A DNA stretch of 64,000 nt from Callaeas wilsoni (taxonomy: Eukaryota > Chordata > Aves > Passeriformes > Callaeidae), in the NCBI GenBank assembly GCA_013398955.1, contig VWPU01002937.1:1-64000 (forward strand). Reading direction: 5' to 3'. Shown here one piece after another: positions 1 to 12,200 of the stretch; position 1 is the stretch's first letter; the number at the start of each line of letters is the position of its first letter. The notes under the pieces are model-generated. The model did not search any database and was not told the origin of the DNA. It saw nothing but the letters and a program-made list of their open reading frames with translations. Made by a program: the position numbers and the translations under genes.

Positions 1-45
1 GGAGCGGGCGGAGGCACCGCGAGCGGCCGGGGGGGACACCCGGCC

Positions 46-75
46 ATGCGGGGCCGGCGGCCGCGGCGCGGGTGA
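46..75 (+). promoter_or_regulatory. upstream ORF 1 in the putative 5' leader
   Basis: An ATG at 46 opens nine codons, rich in arginine and glycine, and ends at TGA 73-75, which is 49 nt before the main start. If the transcript begins upstream of it, it would divert some scanning ribosomes. Its peptide is unlikely to matter. It is real as sequence; its use depends on the unknown transcription start. Confidence 0.4.
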
Positions 76-90
76 GGCGGGCGGCGCTCC

Positions 91-111
91 ATGGCCGGCG
101 CGTCGGGGTGA
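91..111 (+). promoter_or_regulatory. upstream ORF 2 in the putative 5' leader
   Basis: An ATG at 91 with G at +4 opens six codons (Met-Ala-Gly-Ala-Ser-Gly) and stops at TGA 109-111, only 13 nt before the TTYH3 start. So short a gap disfavours efficient reinitiation at 125, so this uORF could lower TTYH3 translation if included in the mRNA. The first three residues match those of TTYH3 (Met-Ala-Gly), which may be coincidence in GC-rich sequence. Confidence 0.4.
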
Positions 112-124
112 GGCAGGCGCGGGC

Positions 125-247
125 ATGGCGGGCGTGAGCTACTCGCCGCCCTGGTGGGTGAGCCTGCTGCACCGCCTGCCGCACCTCAGCCTGCGCTGGG
201 AGCTCACCGCCGCCGACTTCCGACCGCACGACGCCGAGTACCAGCAG
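125..247 (+). CDS. TTYH3: TTYH3 exon 1 (coding part), residues 1-41
   Basis: The start at 125 has G at -3 and +4, and the translation matches the known TTYH3 N-terminus (MAGVSYSPPWWVSLLHRLPH, then LRWELTAADFRPHDAEYQQ). This segment is extracellular, without a cleavable signal peptide, as in the family. The exon ends in phase 0 at CAG followed by a GTGGGT donor. Its 5' boundary is not determinable. Confidence 0.93.
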
Positions 248-3200
248 GTGGGTCCGCGCGGGGGTGCGTGTGTGTGTTTGTTTGTGTTTGTGCGTGTCTC
301 TGTGTGTGTGTGTGCGGGCCGTGCAGCCGCCGGCCGTGCGGGGCAGCGGGCGCGGGGGGCTCGGCCCGCCTGGCCGGAGGGGGAGAAGGGAGCGTGCGGC
401 CCCCGCTGAGGCTGCCCGGGTGGGTGTCCGTGGGTGCCGTGTCCCCCCCGCTCCGGGAGGTGCGTGGCTGCCCCGAGAGGGCCAGCTGTCCCCCGCAGCG
501 CCGGGGCAGGCTGGGTGCGGGGATGGGGCGGGAGGTCATCACCCCCGGCGGGATGGGGAGCAACCCCGAGCTGCCCCCAGCCTGCCGGGAGCCCGCGTTC
601 TTCTTGGGAGAAGGTGAAATTATACACTGATAAAAAAAGCTCTCTAAGATCAGTAAGCTCAACCTTCCACCGAATACCACTGTGCCTCCTGACCCACATC
701 GCGAAGCGACCCCTGGAAGAGGGACAGGAGCCAGCCCTGGCGGGTGCCCGGCCGGGTCCCAGCGCTGCCCAGGTGAAGGCACCGTCCCGGCCCGGTGCCC
801 CTGGCCTGCCCGGTGCCCCTGGCCTGCCCGCAGCCCGCTGTGGGCTGTGCCAGTCCTGTGCAGGCTCCGCTGACCATCCCCACTGATGCCGCCAGCCCCG
901 CAGCGAGGCCAGCAGTGCCTTTCCAAAACCGGCTGCTTGCCTGCTGGAAAACAGATGACTTAATGCACGAGAGCGGCGTTAGCATCAAGTGCACAGGAGG
1001 ATGCTCGCAGAATACTTGTGTGCAGCTTTTTTTTTTTTTTTTTTTAATGCTGCTTAGCCTGTATCCTGTGCTTGGTTGGCTAGGCATGTAATTAAAATGA
1101 TTGTGGAGTGAATCTGTGTGCTCCAACATCTGTGTTCTCTGCTGTCATCTTGGAACAGAGCTGCAGTGACTCTGCTGCCTCGTTTTGCTATGGTCTCTGG
1201 TTCTGAAAACACCATTTTGCTTTTCTGAACATACTTGCAGTGTCCTATATACACAGCCGGCTATCGTGCACACAGGCATGAAGGCTAAAGCATCTAAGCG
1301 GTTCTTGTTTATCCTAGAAGTCGAAGGTATTAGAAATACTTTAGGAAGCAGTATGTTTTGGCTTTTTGTTCTCAACAGATGAACAGATCTGAGGACTGAA
1401 GCTAGAGTAAAATGTGAGAGATGTATTTAAAGACCCATGGGTAGATACAAAGAAACATCTTTAAACCAGTAAATCAAAGGGACTTTTGAGCTAACTTTTT
1501 ATTTTGAGGCTTCAGTTTGCTAATTTGTTTTAGTTCCCTTGGCTTAGCAGAGTTCAAGATGGCCACATGCAGATGTAACGCTGCACAGCAGCTGAGCCGT
1601 ATTTCCATGACCTCAGAGGGTAGCTGCCTTTAAAACAAGGGATACGTGGTCCTGGAGATCAGAAGTTAAGAGTTCATTGAAAGATCTTCTTGGGAGTGTG
1701 TTATCATGAAATAAGCACTCCGTGACCTTTTGAATAGACAGCAGATGTACCAGTTTTCACTTCAATTGCTTAAAAGCATTCCTAGCAACAATCTGGGGTT
1801 GTGTTTGTTTGTCAGATAATTTTTCTACAGTAATCATATTCCCACTTAAAGCCTTCTGCTGTTCTCCTCCTGTGTAGCTGCCTCCCCTCCCTTGATGATA
1901 TTAAGGACTTCTCGCACAGCAGTCGATGGCCTTTTAAGTCTTAACATGAGCTCGCAAGAAAACATCTTATCAAATCCAAACTTGAATGTCTGGATTACTG
2001 AGGCGTCTGTCGTCAAGAGAACGATTTGGGCAGCAGCAGCTTGGCTGGTTTTGGTGTTGGTGAGGGGTAGGAAGCAGGCTCCAGCAATGCAGCCTGTGCT
2101 GTCGGTGTCGTGGTTATATAATGACGCTGCTGTGGCTCTGCAAGTTGACTCTGGAGTTCGTAGGCACATAGATTAATTCTAATGCAGTGAAACAGGGAAA
2201 CTTAATCCAGCACTGGGAACTGTAATGCTAAATGCTCTCTTGTGCTTTAAATGCTTCTGAAGGCCTTTTGGTTTGAATGCTAGATTTTTTAAAATGAATT
2301 TGCACCTCTTGCTCTGTTTGCAGCCTGTGCTGGCATTATCTTCCCTTATCTTTAGGAACCTTTTGCATGTAGCAGGTAAGATCATATAAATCCTCAAAAT
2401 TAGGAAGTCCATTTAAAAATTTTAATATCTGCTTATTTTTATTTACTTTGTAGGTCTCACTGGCAGGAATTTTTGTGTATTTTTGTTTTCTATTCCATTA
2501 GTGATTGATACCTTGATTCTTAAATATGAACTGTTAAACTACACACTGTATTTGATTTCCCCAGGGGCTGAGGAGAGAGGCCAGTGGGGGATGCTAGATG
2601 AAGTTTACGGGGACAGGTAAGGGCAGGGTGTCCCTAGCTGTAGGAAGGAAGGATTACCTTTGCTAAACTCCATGACTCCAGTTCATCAGGTATCTGGGCT
2701 GGTGTCATAAATAGCCATAAGCTAGGCTCAGTGTCCGGTCCCATTCTGACGTGTTTTGAGGAAGGAAGCAATGTACCCTTTCTGATTCTTCCCTGCTTCT
2801 CTAGAAAAGATTTCCCAACCCGTGACCAAGGAAAAGCATTGCTTTCCTTATAAAACTCTTTTCTTTAGTAACCTTTTAGTAAATACCCACCTGTTTCTCT
2901 TACTCCTGTTTTAACGATGGGCTCTGAAGTCGTGCATCAACTGAACTCCAACCAGAAGTGGAATGCAGTGGCTTGGATTTGCACGTTGTCCTGTCACTTG
3001 TTGCAGTGCCACGTGCTGCTGCAGGTGAGGAGGCTGCTGCCTGGAGAGGCTTTGCACCTCTGCCTAGCACGGATTAGTGTGATGCCAAGCCGCTATCCCA
3101 CGGCAGCAGCAGCCCAGCAGTCGTGCCCTGAAACCTCTCTGAAGGCGGGCCGATAAGCACGCACTGCCAGTCTTTGAAGTCTAGGTCTTTGTTAAGTCTT

Positions 3201-6200
3201 CTGGGACCCTGGGTGATGGGGAATGTCTAGCAGGATGTGGATGCAATGGCTGCTTCTGCTGTTCCGTCCCAAGCAGTCCCTTGGCCAGGGCAGCAGGGAC
3301 GCCCGCTGTGCGCTGGGCTGTCTCAAGGCGGCTGTGGCCATTGTGTACCAACCTACCCGGGCTTCCTCCTTTTGTCTGAGAGCATGAGAAATGCTTTTGG
3401 CAGTGTTGCTGCCAAGGGCTGAGATCAGTGCAGCTGCAGGTTTTGGCTGCATACCTTCTTCACCTGAGTCGGGCTCTAAAAGACTCTCTCTTGGTATTAC
3501 TTTACTCTTTATCTTCTCCCACAGCATATCTTGTTCATTGGATTAGAACAGTGTGTGTGAGTGTGGAGGAGCAGAACAGATCCTTCCCCTCTGGACTAGA
3601 TTGTTTAAAAATGTATGTGTATCCTGATGTCCTTCAGATGCTCTGCTTCTGCCACAACAAGCTGTGGACAGCAGCACAGCCAGTTTTCTTTTTCTGGGGG
3701 AATTGAGGTGAACCTCCATGTAGAATGAGCTGGGGTTGTGATCCTTCTTCTGCAGGGGTTTGGCATGCTGGTGAGTCCTATCAGAGCTGCCTTCGTGTGC
3801 TGCCTGCAGGACTTGCTCCATAGTCCTCCCTACAGAGGATCTTATCAGACCGGTTCTTTTCCTAATCCTCCCATGAATCATTGGGGTTGAAAATATCTTG
3901 ATATGAACAGCTTTGTTCTGGCTGTATTCTCATCTGAGTCATACTGCAGTGCTCTGCAAAGCCTTTTCATTGTGTAGTGAGTCACAAATTCTGGAGTGAA
4001 GGGAATGTAAAAATGGAGCAGAGCTCCTGTTCCTTCTGACAGCATCATGCTAGTGCCGGTTTTGATCAGCAGCAAAAGGCAGGGAGACCAGATGATGATG
4101 ATCTTACCAGTACTGTCCACTTACTTTCCAGTTCAATTGATTGGCCCAGTGAGATGGTCCTGAGACTGCTGCTGTCACTAGTTTAATTTGTTTAGCAATG
4201 TAAGTACTTCTACTTGTGACTGACTTAGCTGCATGGCATTGAATTCACTTTCTTTCTCAGGGTAGAGTTGGTTAAAAGCCTTGAGGTAGTGTGGAGGTCA
4301 CGTGCTGGAAAGAAATGGAAAAGCTGAATAGCTTTGTAATGGAGCACAACAACAGGTAATGGGATAGCTGCTCCAGTCAGGGTGTCTGTGTACTGACAGA
4401 AAAGGAGACTGCAACACTTCAGCTCTGGAGTCTGACTGTGGGCTGAGAAGTGCACTGTGAAGAGTGAAGGAGAAAAGAGGCTGTAAAAGCTCAGCCACAG
4501 AGCACTTTGGAGTTTCTGCTTTTTCTTCATTGCTGGCAACTGGCAGTGTTGACACAAACCTATGTAAACGCATAGGTTATGTGTGAGTCAGGCTAGAATA
4601 AAGAAAAATTCTCCAGCATCTTTGAAACTCTTCCCTTGCACCACTTCGTGCCTTCTCAGTACGAGTCAGAGCTGCAGATGCATGGTTAGTAGGTGTAATG
4701 GCAGCTGTTTGTGCTTTGGAAAATGACTGATGATTGATTCACACCAATTAAGATGCAGAATCGTGCTCAAGGAAGCATCGATAAGAGCAGGGACATGCTC
4801 TAGTCCTTGGTTTTGAGATGCTCTCTTCAGTGTTGTCACCCAGGAGTTTCCTATCGTACATCTGTCAGTGCTTTCGTGTCGTAATGTTCTTTTTCTCCCT
4901 CTGTACGTGTGCTGAGAAGGGATCCAGCAGGGAAAGGTGCTGTGTAAGCCCAACGATCCTTCCCTTTTTTTGGCTTGCGGACTCTAATCCAAGGCATGTG
5001 TGTTTGAACCCATAGCCAAAGGTTCAGCAAGGAATTAATTCTGTCAGGTACTTTCTGGCTCCAGGAGGCTGTTTCCCTACACATAACAGCTAATGTCGTC
5101 TTTGGAAGTATTTCTTGGCTGGAGAAACATGATGGAGCCCAAACTGCCAAAAAACTTGGATTATAGAGATTGTTTTAGAACTTCCTCTACTGTACTGGCA
5201 TCTTATTTCAATTTTGAAACCAAGAGTCTTTCTGTAAATTGGAAACATGTGTATTAGTTAAGTTGGATGACGTGTTTTTGTCTAGTTGGCTCAAAGTCAG
5301 AGGGTAATGTGCCTTAGTTAAAGGGGTTGGACTGAAGGTTTCTTTCTTTCAAGAACAGATGAACCTCTTCCAAGGTCTGATCAGCTATCCTGCTGTAGCA
5401 CCAGTTTGCTCGTATTTCCAGCAAGGCTAAGTGACCCCTGTTAGCAGAATCCAATGTTTTCTGATGAAATTGAAGTTGTTTATATTTTTTTAACAACTGC
5501 TGGTAAATTCCCTCTTCCCCTTACTCATCAGTCTCAGCTGCATGAGTAACCATGCAGTAATGCCTCCTATCAGCAACCTGGTGCTGTGCTCTGACTCTTC
5601 TGCCTTTGATCTGGAAGAGCCCTTACTAAGGAGCTGCATCACCATGAATAACCAAAAATGTAGAACCAAGGCAATTTTTGATGGCTGATTTTTACCAAAG
5701 GTAGACATACAACGTTTTCTGTTGACCATTCATCCAGTCATGCAGCAGCATATGGTATGCAGAGGGGAAAAAAGTCAACCTTTGCCAGCTTTCTGTCTGC
5801 AGCCTTCGTTTGTTTTGCTGACCCATGCTGTGCTGCCACGTTTTCAGATGGTCTCCTGAGAACCGACAGTTTCTGGAAACGCTGGCTCTAGATTACCTTA
5901 CTCTAGTCAAAAAAAGTAACTATTCTAAATGTATGGTTTTAGCGCAGTACACAGGGGTAAAAGGTGTCTTGGAGAAATGTGTAACACCTTGTGGGGCGTG
6001 GAGGAAAGGAGATGCAAGTGAGTAGGCAGAGATATAAACCATGCTTCCTTCCTCTGGGTGGGATCCTAAAAGTATTCACCCTGCACAGAGAAGATGCTGG
6101 TGCCCAGCCTGGTGAACTTCCCAGTCTTAAGACACATTTATGCAGCATGTGGTGCCCTGAAGGTACCATGCTGGTCTTAGCTGGAAGGGTAGAACCAGAG

Positions 6201-9200
6201 TTTAAAACGTGTCTGGTTGTGGTGGCCAGGCACTGGCACCCTGGTGCTTCTGCACCTACACAACATTTGTCTTCTTGAGAATCCTCCATTTTTACCTACA
6301 TGAGTGTAACACCATGTGACTCCTGGTCTGCAAAACCTGGTCTCTAGCAGTCTGGAGAAAGGGGTAAGCAAAATCTGTTCAGTCTTACCGTGTCTTCTCT
6401 CTTTTTGTTCTTTTCCCCTTAATTCTTGATGCCTTTTGGAGCAGAGGAACATCTGTGGTCTCCAGGTTAACAAAGCACCTTTGTTTAAATGTTGATCTAA
6501 TAAAGCAAGCAGTGCTTAAAGCAGATGTTGGTGTGGATTTTCATTGCTCTTTAATTTTCATTATTAGGGAAAGTGAGAAATTCTCACCCAGAAGAACATA
6601 TCCCATTAGGCCTGACTCTGGAGATTAAGGGTAGGAAGTCAGGTGCTTTCTCTGACTTAATCCCAAGGCTCTGAATGTGGATTAAGGGGCTGTGCCACGA
6701 GTCTTCTTGGTCTCTTACTTGTATTTTGGGATTATATTTTTTTTGGAACCTGTAAACAAAAACCTGTCCATTGAGTATGAGAGGGAGGAAAGTTATGGGC
6801 CTGTGTCACATCAGGTTTCTTGCCATGTGTCTTCAGAACAGACAGTTGGAGGAACACGCACCATCCAGTCCCTTGGGATTTTTGTCTTTTTTTTTTCTGT
6901 TCTTTCTGTTTTGTTTGTTTTTTTCCTCTCCTTTCTCTTCTAGGACAAGGCTAATTTTACCCTTCTTCTCCTTCTCCCCTTCCCCCAGCAGCACTTACTG
7001 ATGGAAAGGGTGAAGTCCAGAGTGGACGATGTTTGCCCTGATAAGACCGTGCTGTGGCAGAGCTTGCCCGGTCAGCTCGGTGTCACCCCTTCCAGGGGAC
7101 ACTTCTGTCCCTGTGAGGATGAGTGTGCTGGAGGCCCAACAACACCCACCAAAGCTTCTCCTGAAGTAATTCTTTTATGGTCTTTGATGTCAGGTGAATT
7201 TGCTTGGGTGGCTGCAAGCAAGCAGTGACTAAAGTGGTACTCACCCTAATTTTCTTAGGGTGGGGGGGAGTCAGCACCTTGTTTGCATTAACCTCTTGGT
7301 GACTGCCAGTTCTCTTCTTGTTTCTGTTTTAACTTTCAGTAGTAACCTTTCCACCAGTTATGGTGAGATTTCCCATTCCCCTTGAGTGAGTAGGAGAACT
7401 TGGCTTGTTTTCAACTGAATGTGATTCCCATAGCTGGGGGAAGGGACGTGATGTCTGGGAATTTATTTGCTCTAAGATTCAGATGAGACCTGAGTAACTT
7501 TGGAATATATCAGGATTACCTTCTGTACTGAACCTCAAGTCTCACTTTCAAGACATGAAAAAGACTCAGAATACTCAGACTTATTGATGTATGCTGAGGA
7601 GATAATAATAATAATAATATCCAAGCCCAGTAACCTTGCTCCTCTCTTGGCAAGGCTGTCTGTACTTTCTGGGTATGTCATCCTACCAGTTCTTTGTTTT
7701 AGCTGATGACCGTGATTAACAAGACAGATGAGGTAAAATCAAGGAGGATCAAGTTCATGCAAGACTTCCAGTCCTGGGGATACATTCATATGAGAGTCTG
7801 AAAAAAACCAAAAAAGTCATCACTGTTAGAAATCCTCTCCTTTCCTCCACTTCAAGGGGGGACTGATGTTGTGCTCCAGTGGTGAAAAACTAGGAATTAG
7901 TTACATTTATTCTCAAAAAGAAATTACTTTTGCTGCATGGTGAAAGGGTCTCCAGGTATCTAGTGAATAGTGGCTGTGGGGCAGAGCCATGCTGATGCTA
8001 TTTCTTTTTTTTTTCCATATTAGATAAACTAGGAAAGAGCAAAACACAGAGCACTTTCATGTTGCAAAGGCTTTCATTTCAAACTTTTTTAAATTTTTTT
8101 TTTAGATTTCTGCGTAATGAGCCCCTTACAGTTTTTGAGTCTGATCTTGTAATTGTGAGCTTTAGGGTTTGGTAAGCTGCAAATGTGCACGTTTTTGCAA
8201 AGCAGTCATTTGTGTGCTAAAGCTGCAAGGCTATTCTCTCGCAAGAAAAAAGAAAAGTAGGTTAGCGTGCAATCCATGGCCAGAGCAGTTGGTGTAACTC
8301 GGTCACGATCCTTGTGCCATTCCCTTCTCCAGCACTGGGATATCAGGGCAACATTTGCAATAATGGCTGCTTTCACATGCTTATCAGGTGGCTTGCTTCA
8401 GCAGATGTAATGCGTGCCAGCCGTCTTTTAAGTTATTATTTTAACAAACGAGCGGTTTTTGGTCAATGGTAAGAGCAGCATTGAAACTATCCGGGGAAAG
8501 AGCTGGCACTCCCCTTCACCTTCCCTTAAACTGGAGCTGCACCCTCGGATTGTGATTTCCTCGGTCGCTACTAAGTGCTTTTTCTGGCTGATATGGCTCA
8601 GAATGCTGCCACACGTGCATATGCATGAAAGCCCTTTGTAGTGTGAAATTAGGGATGAAAGATATTGCTAATCAGCCCTAACAATGCGGGACTTATTCCT
8701 GGACAAGGGGAAAAGGGAATGTGGGGAATGGATGTTTCACAAATGTATAACACATTCAGACGCGTTGTTGTGCCAGTGTTGGTGTCTGTGCACAGACACC
8801 CTTTTCAGGCCGTAAAATGCTGCTGTTCATGCAGGGAATTTAAACAAGCCTTCTATTCAACACCGAAATTCAAAATAACGCCAAAATCCAAATGGAGGCA
8901 CTTCAGTTGCATAATAGTGTCTGTTACAAGGAGGCCTTGGTGCAGCAGATGATGTAATGCTCCTTAAGATAAGGCCCAGGCTGGGCTTGGGGAGAAAGGG
9001 AAGACGGTGTCAGTGACGGAGCCATTAAAAGTATTGCTAATGGTATCAAAGCTATCCATAGGGTGTTAATTAGCACGCCTGAATAATTCCAAAGTTGATT
9101 GTGTTACAACTGTACACGTGGAAAAACTGCTCTGTGCTACCTGTTTTCTCCGATTATAATTGCTTTTTCCCCTGAGGTGAGCTTTCTTGCAGTTCAACAG

Positions 9201-12200
9201 TGTGCTCAAGTTTCTGTAGCTGATAAAATGGTAATTTTGACACTTGCTATAGGAGCTAGGAACGCCTCAGTCTGCCAAGGAGATGCTTTCTGCTGCTTGC
9301 TGGAATTGTAATGCTTCTCATTGGGGCTGTGCCTGTAGCTGTTACTGCGCCGAGGCCTCCGGCAGTTTGTTACTGTACTTCCTCCTTAAACTTGTGGTTA
9401 GTGTACACTTATTTTCTTTAGTTTAAGAATAGTCTTTGTTGCGGCCTCGCTGCAGTGCCTCCAGCGCGGTTTCGGCCAGAGCGGTGACACAGGATTGCTG
9501 CCTTACCTACGGCCCGCCCCATCCCCGTTCTCCCTGGTTTTACAGTACTCACTCCAGGAAATGCTGAGAAAGTGGGGAGTAATGGAATTCATGAAATTCA
9601 AGCTGTGCTTCAATGAAAACGTGTTTTCAATTTCTGCCTCCTTGGGAGCCTGAGACTGAGCCGAGATTGTTGGCGCTGGGTGGGGGCTGGGGCCGCGGTG
9701 AATGGAAGCGGCGGAGTCAGCGCTCTGCGGAGCCTCTCGCCCGCATCTCGCCGCTCTCGGCATTCAAAGGCTGGTGTTGCTTTGTGGCAGCTTCAGGAAG
9801 CGGTTTTGTATCCAGCTGTCCAAAAAGCCCAGGCGTTTTCCTGCTGGGTTTGATCTGGCTGCCGGGGTCTGAATGACAGGGACATGTTGGAGAGGAGCGT
9901 GATGGGGGAAGCATCAGCTGGGGGTGGTTTATCCCCCCCTCTGCTCTTGATCCTGCTCACGGTGTCCTTTGAGTGTCCTGCAGCCGATTAAGGGTGAGAA
10001 TTATAATGGTGACTCAAAAGCCTTTGGTAAAACTCATTAATTCATTCCTCCTTTAATTAGACACCCAGCCATGGGCTTATAATTATCAGAGCCCAGGAAC
10101 GTTTGCAGCTGTAATAAGCTGTGCTGCATCAATTGCAGAAATCACGGATTTTGGCAAATGCAGATATGATGAGCTCTTCTTAGGTCTGGTTTTTGGTGAG
10201 GAACATGCAAGGGCACAGAAATGAGAGAAGCAGCTGAGTGCGTGTTGTGACTGACCTCTGGCTGAATCTCGCCTTGTGGTGTTGAACTAAGAGGCAAGGG
10301 TGGAGTTGTCCTGCTTACAAATATTTTTTTTTCCTTGGGAGGTGTAATAATGTAACTTTCAAAGAGAGAAAAGAGGAAGGAGAATCTAATGAAAACATTA
10401 TCTTTATATGGAATATTGTCTTAAACCTTTAGCACCTGAGGGAATTACACTTTTGGAATAAGTGTAACAAGAACAGTTGCAGACATTGCACACAGTGCCC
10501 ATTTTGCTGTTTGGAAGTTAGGGAATAGGCAAGTGCTCTACAATGAAAAGTACCTGGTACTTTTTTTGAGTCTTCTGGGGGAAAAAAATCAATACTGAAC
10601 TTCTGTTATTTTGTAATCTCTTCTTGTTTCTGAAATGGGAAGCAGGGTAATTTTCAGAACTAATTTGTGTGGCTGACCCCCAGCAACAGATGATTGGGGT
10701 CTTCTGAGAGAAGCTTGTGCTGCTTCTGGTAACTTTGAAATGCTCATAGGTTTTTTTTCTTTTGCAAAAGAAGAACTAGAGGGAAGACTAAAAAGATTTC
10801 GGGGAAGGACTTGTTATTTCTACCCTATTGCAGCTCTGCCTGTGGTTCTGATCCCCACGAATGCCATGGTAGACCCTGAAAATATGATCTCCTTTTAGCA
10901 TTGGACTGACAGGCTGTCAAGTGCCAGCAATCCAGAGAAAGGCACAGACCCAGGAAAAGGCTAGGGATGGAGATAGCTGGCTGCCACTGGGCTTAGACAG
11001 ATATGATTGAAGAGATAGGTTTCTTTTTCTAATATTTTTTTCCTTAGGATTTTTAACTTGAGCAAGGTTAGAAGGAACACTTTGGACTTGAAAGAATGGG
11101 AGCTATTGCACGAGAGTAGATCAGAGGTACTGCAAGGCAATGGCAAGTATTAATGTTCATGTTCCCTTAAGAGGGAAACTGTTTCAGTTGGAGTAGGTGG
11201 CAGGAAAAAATGGATCAGCTGTGTTTTGGGTCTTTTTCTGTCTGGATTTAGTGGAAAGCACAGATAGTACATCCAATGAGGATGGAATGATTTGTTTGAC
11301 ACTTCTGTAGCTAAACAGAAGTCTTTACTTCTGATGAGGGTGCTATTTTAAAACCACTGTACCACACTTCTTGTGTGCCTTTTTGTATTTCAAAATGTGG
11401 CTGCTGTCTTCTGTTTGTCCTTCCTATCCCCTCCCCACACAGTCTGAGTCGTTGTTGCTTTATGAGACTGAGTAATGCCTGGAACTTGGGTAGGACAGGG
11501 CTTCATCCTGGCCTCTGAGGTCAAATATGCTGGATCCGCTGGCCTTTCCTTATATATGTGTATATTTAAAATTCCTACAGGTAAGACAACAAACATTGGA
11601 TCAACCTGAGTAGAGAAATTAGCGGGAGCCACATATTTACAAGGTTAAAATTGCCTTTCACTCTCATAAGTACAGCTTGGTGAATATCCTGCTGGGGTTC
11701 TTGGCTGGTCTTGGAGATCATGTTGTGAGGCAGGTTTTGTACTCTAGCAGATAACCTCTTGATCACTGCAGAGGCTGGTTTTTTTGAGCTTTTTCAGCCT
11801 GACCTGCTGCAAACTAAAAACGCTTTCAAACACTAGCTCTTCGGCATTTAAAATGCTTCAATATTAAATGGCAAACTGAAGATGGTGAGTATGAAATACG
11901 TCAGGGGCTGTTGACAGAGTTCTCCGTGTGGACGAATGGTGCTCTGGGAGGTGCTTCCAAGGTCCTTGCGTTAGCAGGCGGCTCTTGGAGAAGCCGTGTG
12001 AATGATCGTAGATGCCGGGAGCGTTCTGCTGAGGTGTAAATAACAAGGTTGGACAGTTTACGCTGGCTCTGCTGTTTTTATTAGTGCAGCTCAGCTTTCG
12101 CCTCGGGTGATGTGGAGGTTATGGGAGAAGGAGGAAGGGACAAGCTGTGAACTTGCCTCCTCTCCCAGCAGAGGATGATGAGAAGGTATGGGGATCTGGT

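Larger units (their letters stand above)
1..640. promoter_or_regulatory. CpG island spanning 5' UTR, exon 1 and start of intron 1
   Basis: The stretch is extremely GC-rich with very frequent CpG up to about base 600, then drops abruptly to AT-richer intron sequence near 615-665. Islands like this mark promoters of broadly expressed vertebrate genes. No TATA box is visible upstream of the start codon. The transcription start cannot be placed from sequence and may lie upstream of base 1. A GC-box-like word (GGGGCGGGAG) lies near 523-533. Confidence 0.8.
641..6880. other. intron 1, proximal unique sequence
   Basis: This stretch follows the CpG island. It holds an 18-bp tandem duplication (793-828), a poly-T run (about 1027-1045) and otherwise unique-looking sequence of moderate AT content. 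I see no gene, RNA or recognisable transposon in it. The open frames here (up to about 156 codons) lack recognisable motifs. Confidence 0.6.

Noticed and set aside
139..926. Long open frames on both strands over exon 1 and the CpG island
   Set aside because: GC-rich sequence has few stop codons. The translations are Pro/Gly/Arg/Ala-rich without motifs, and the + strand exon 1 frame alone matches TTYH3.
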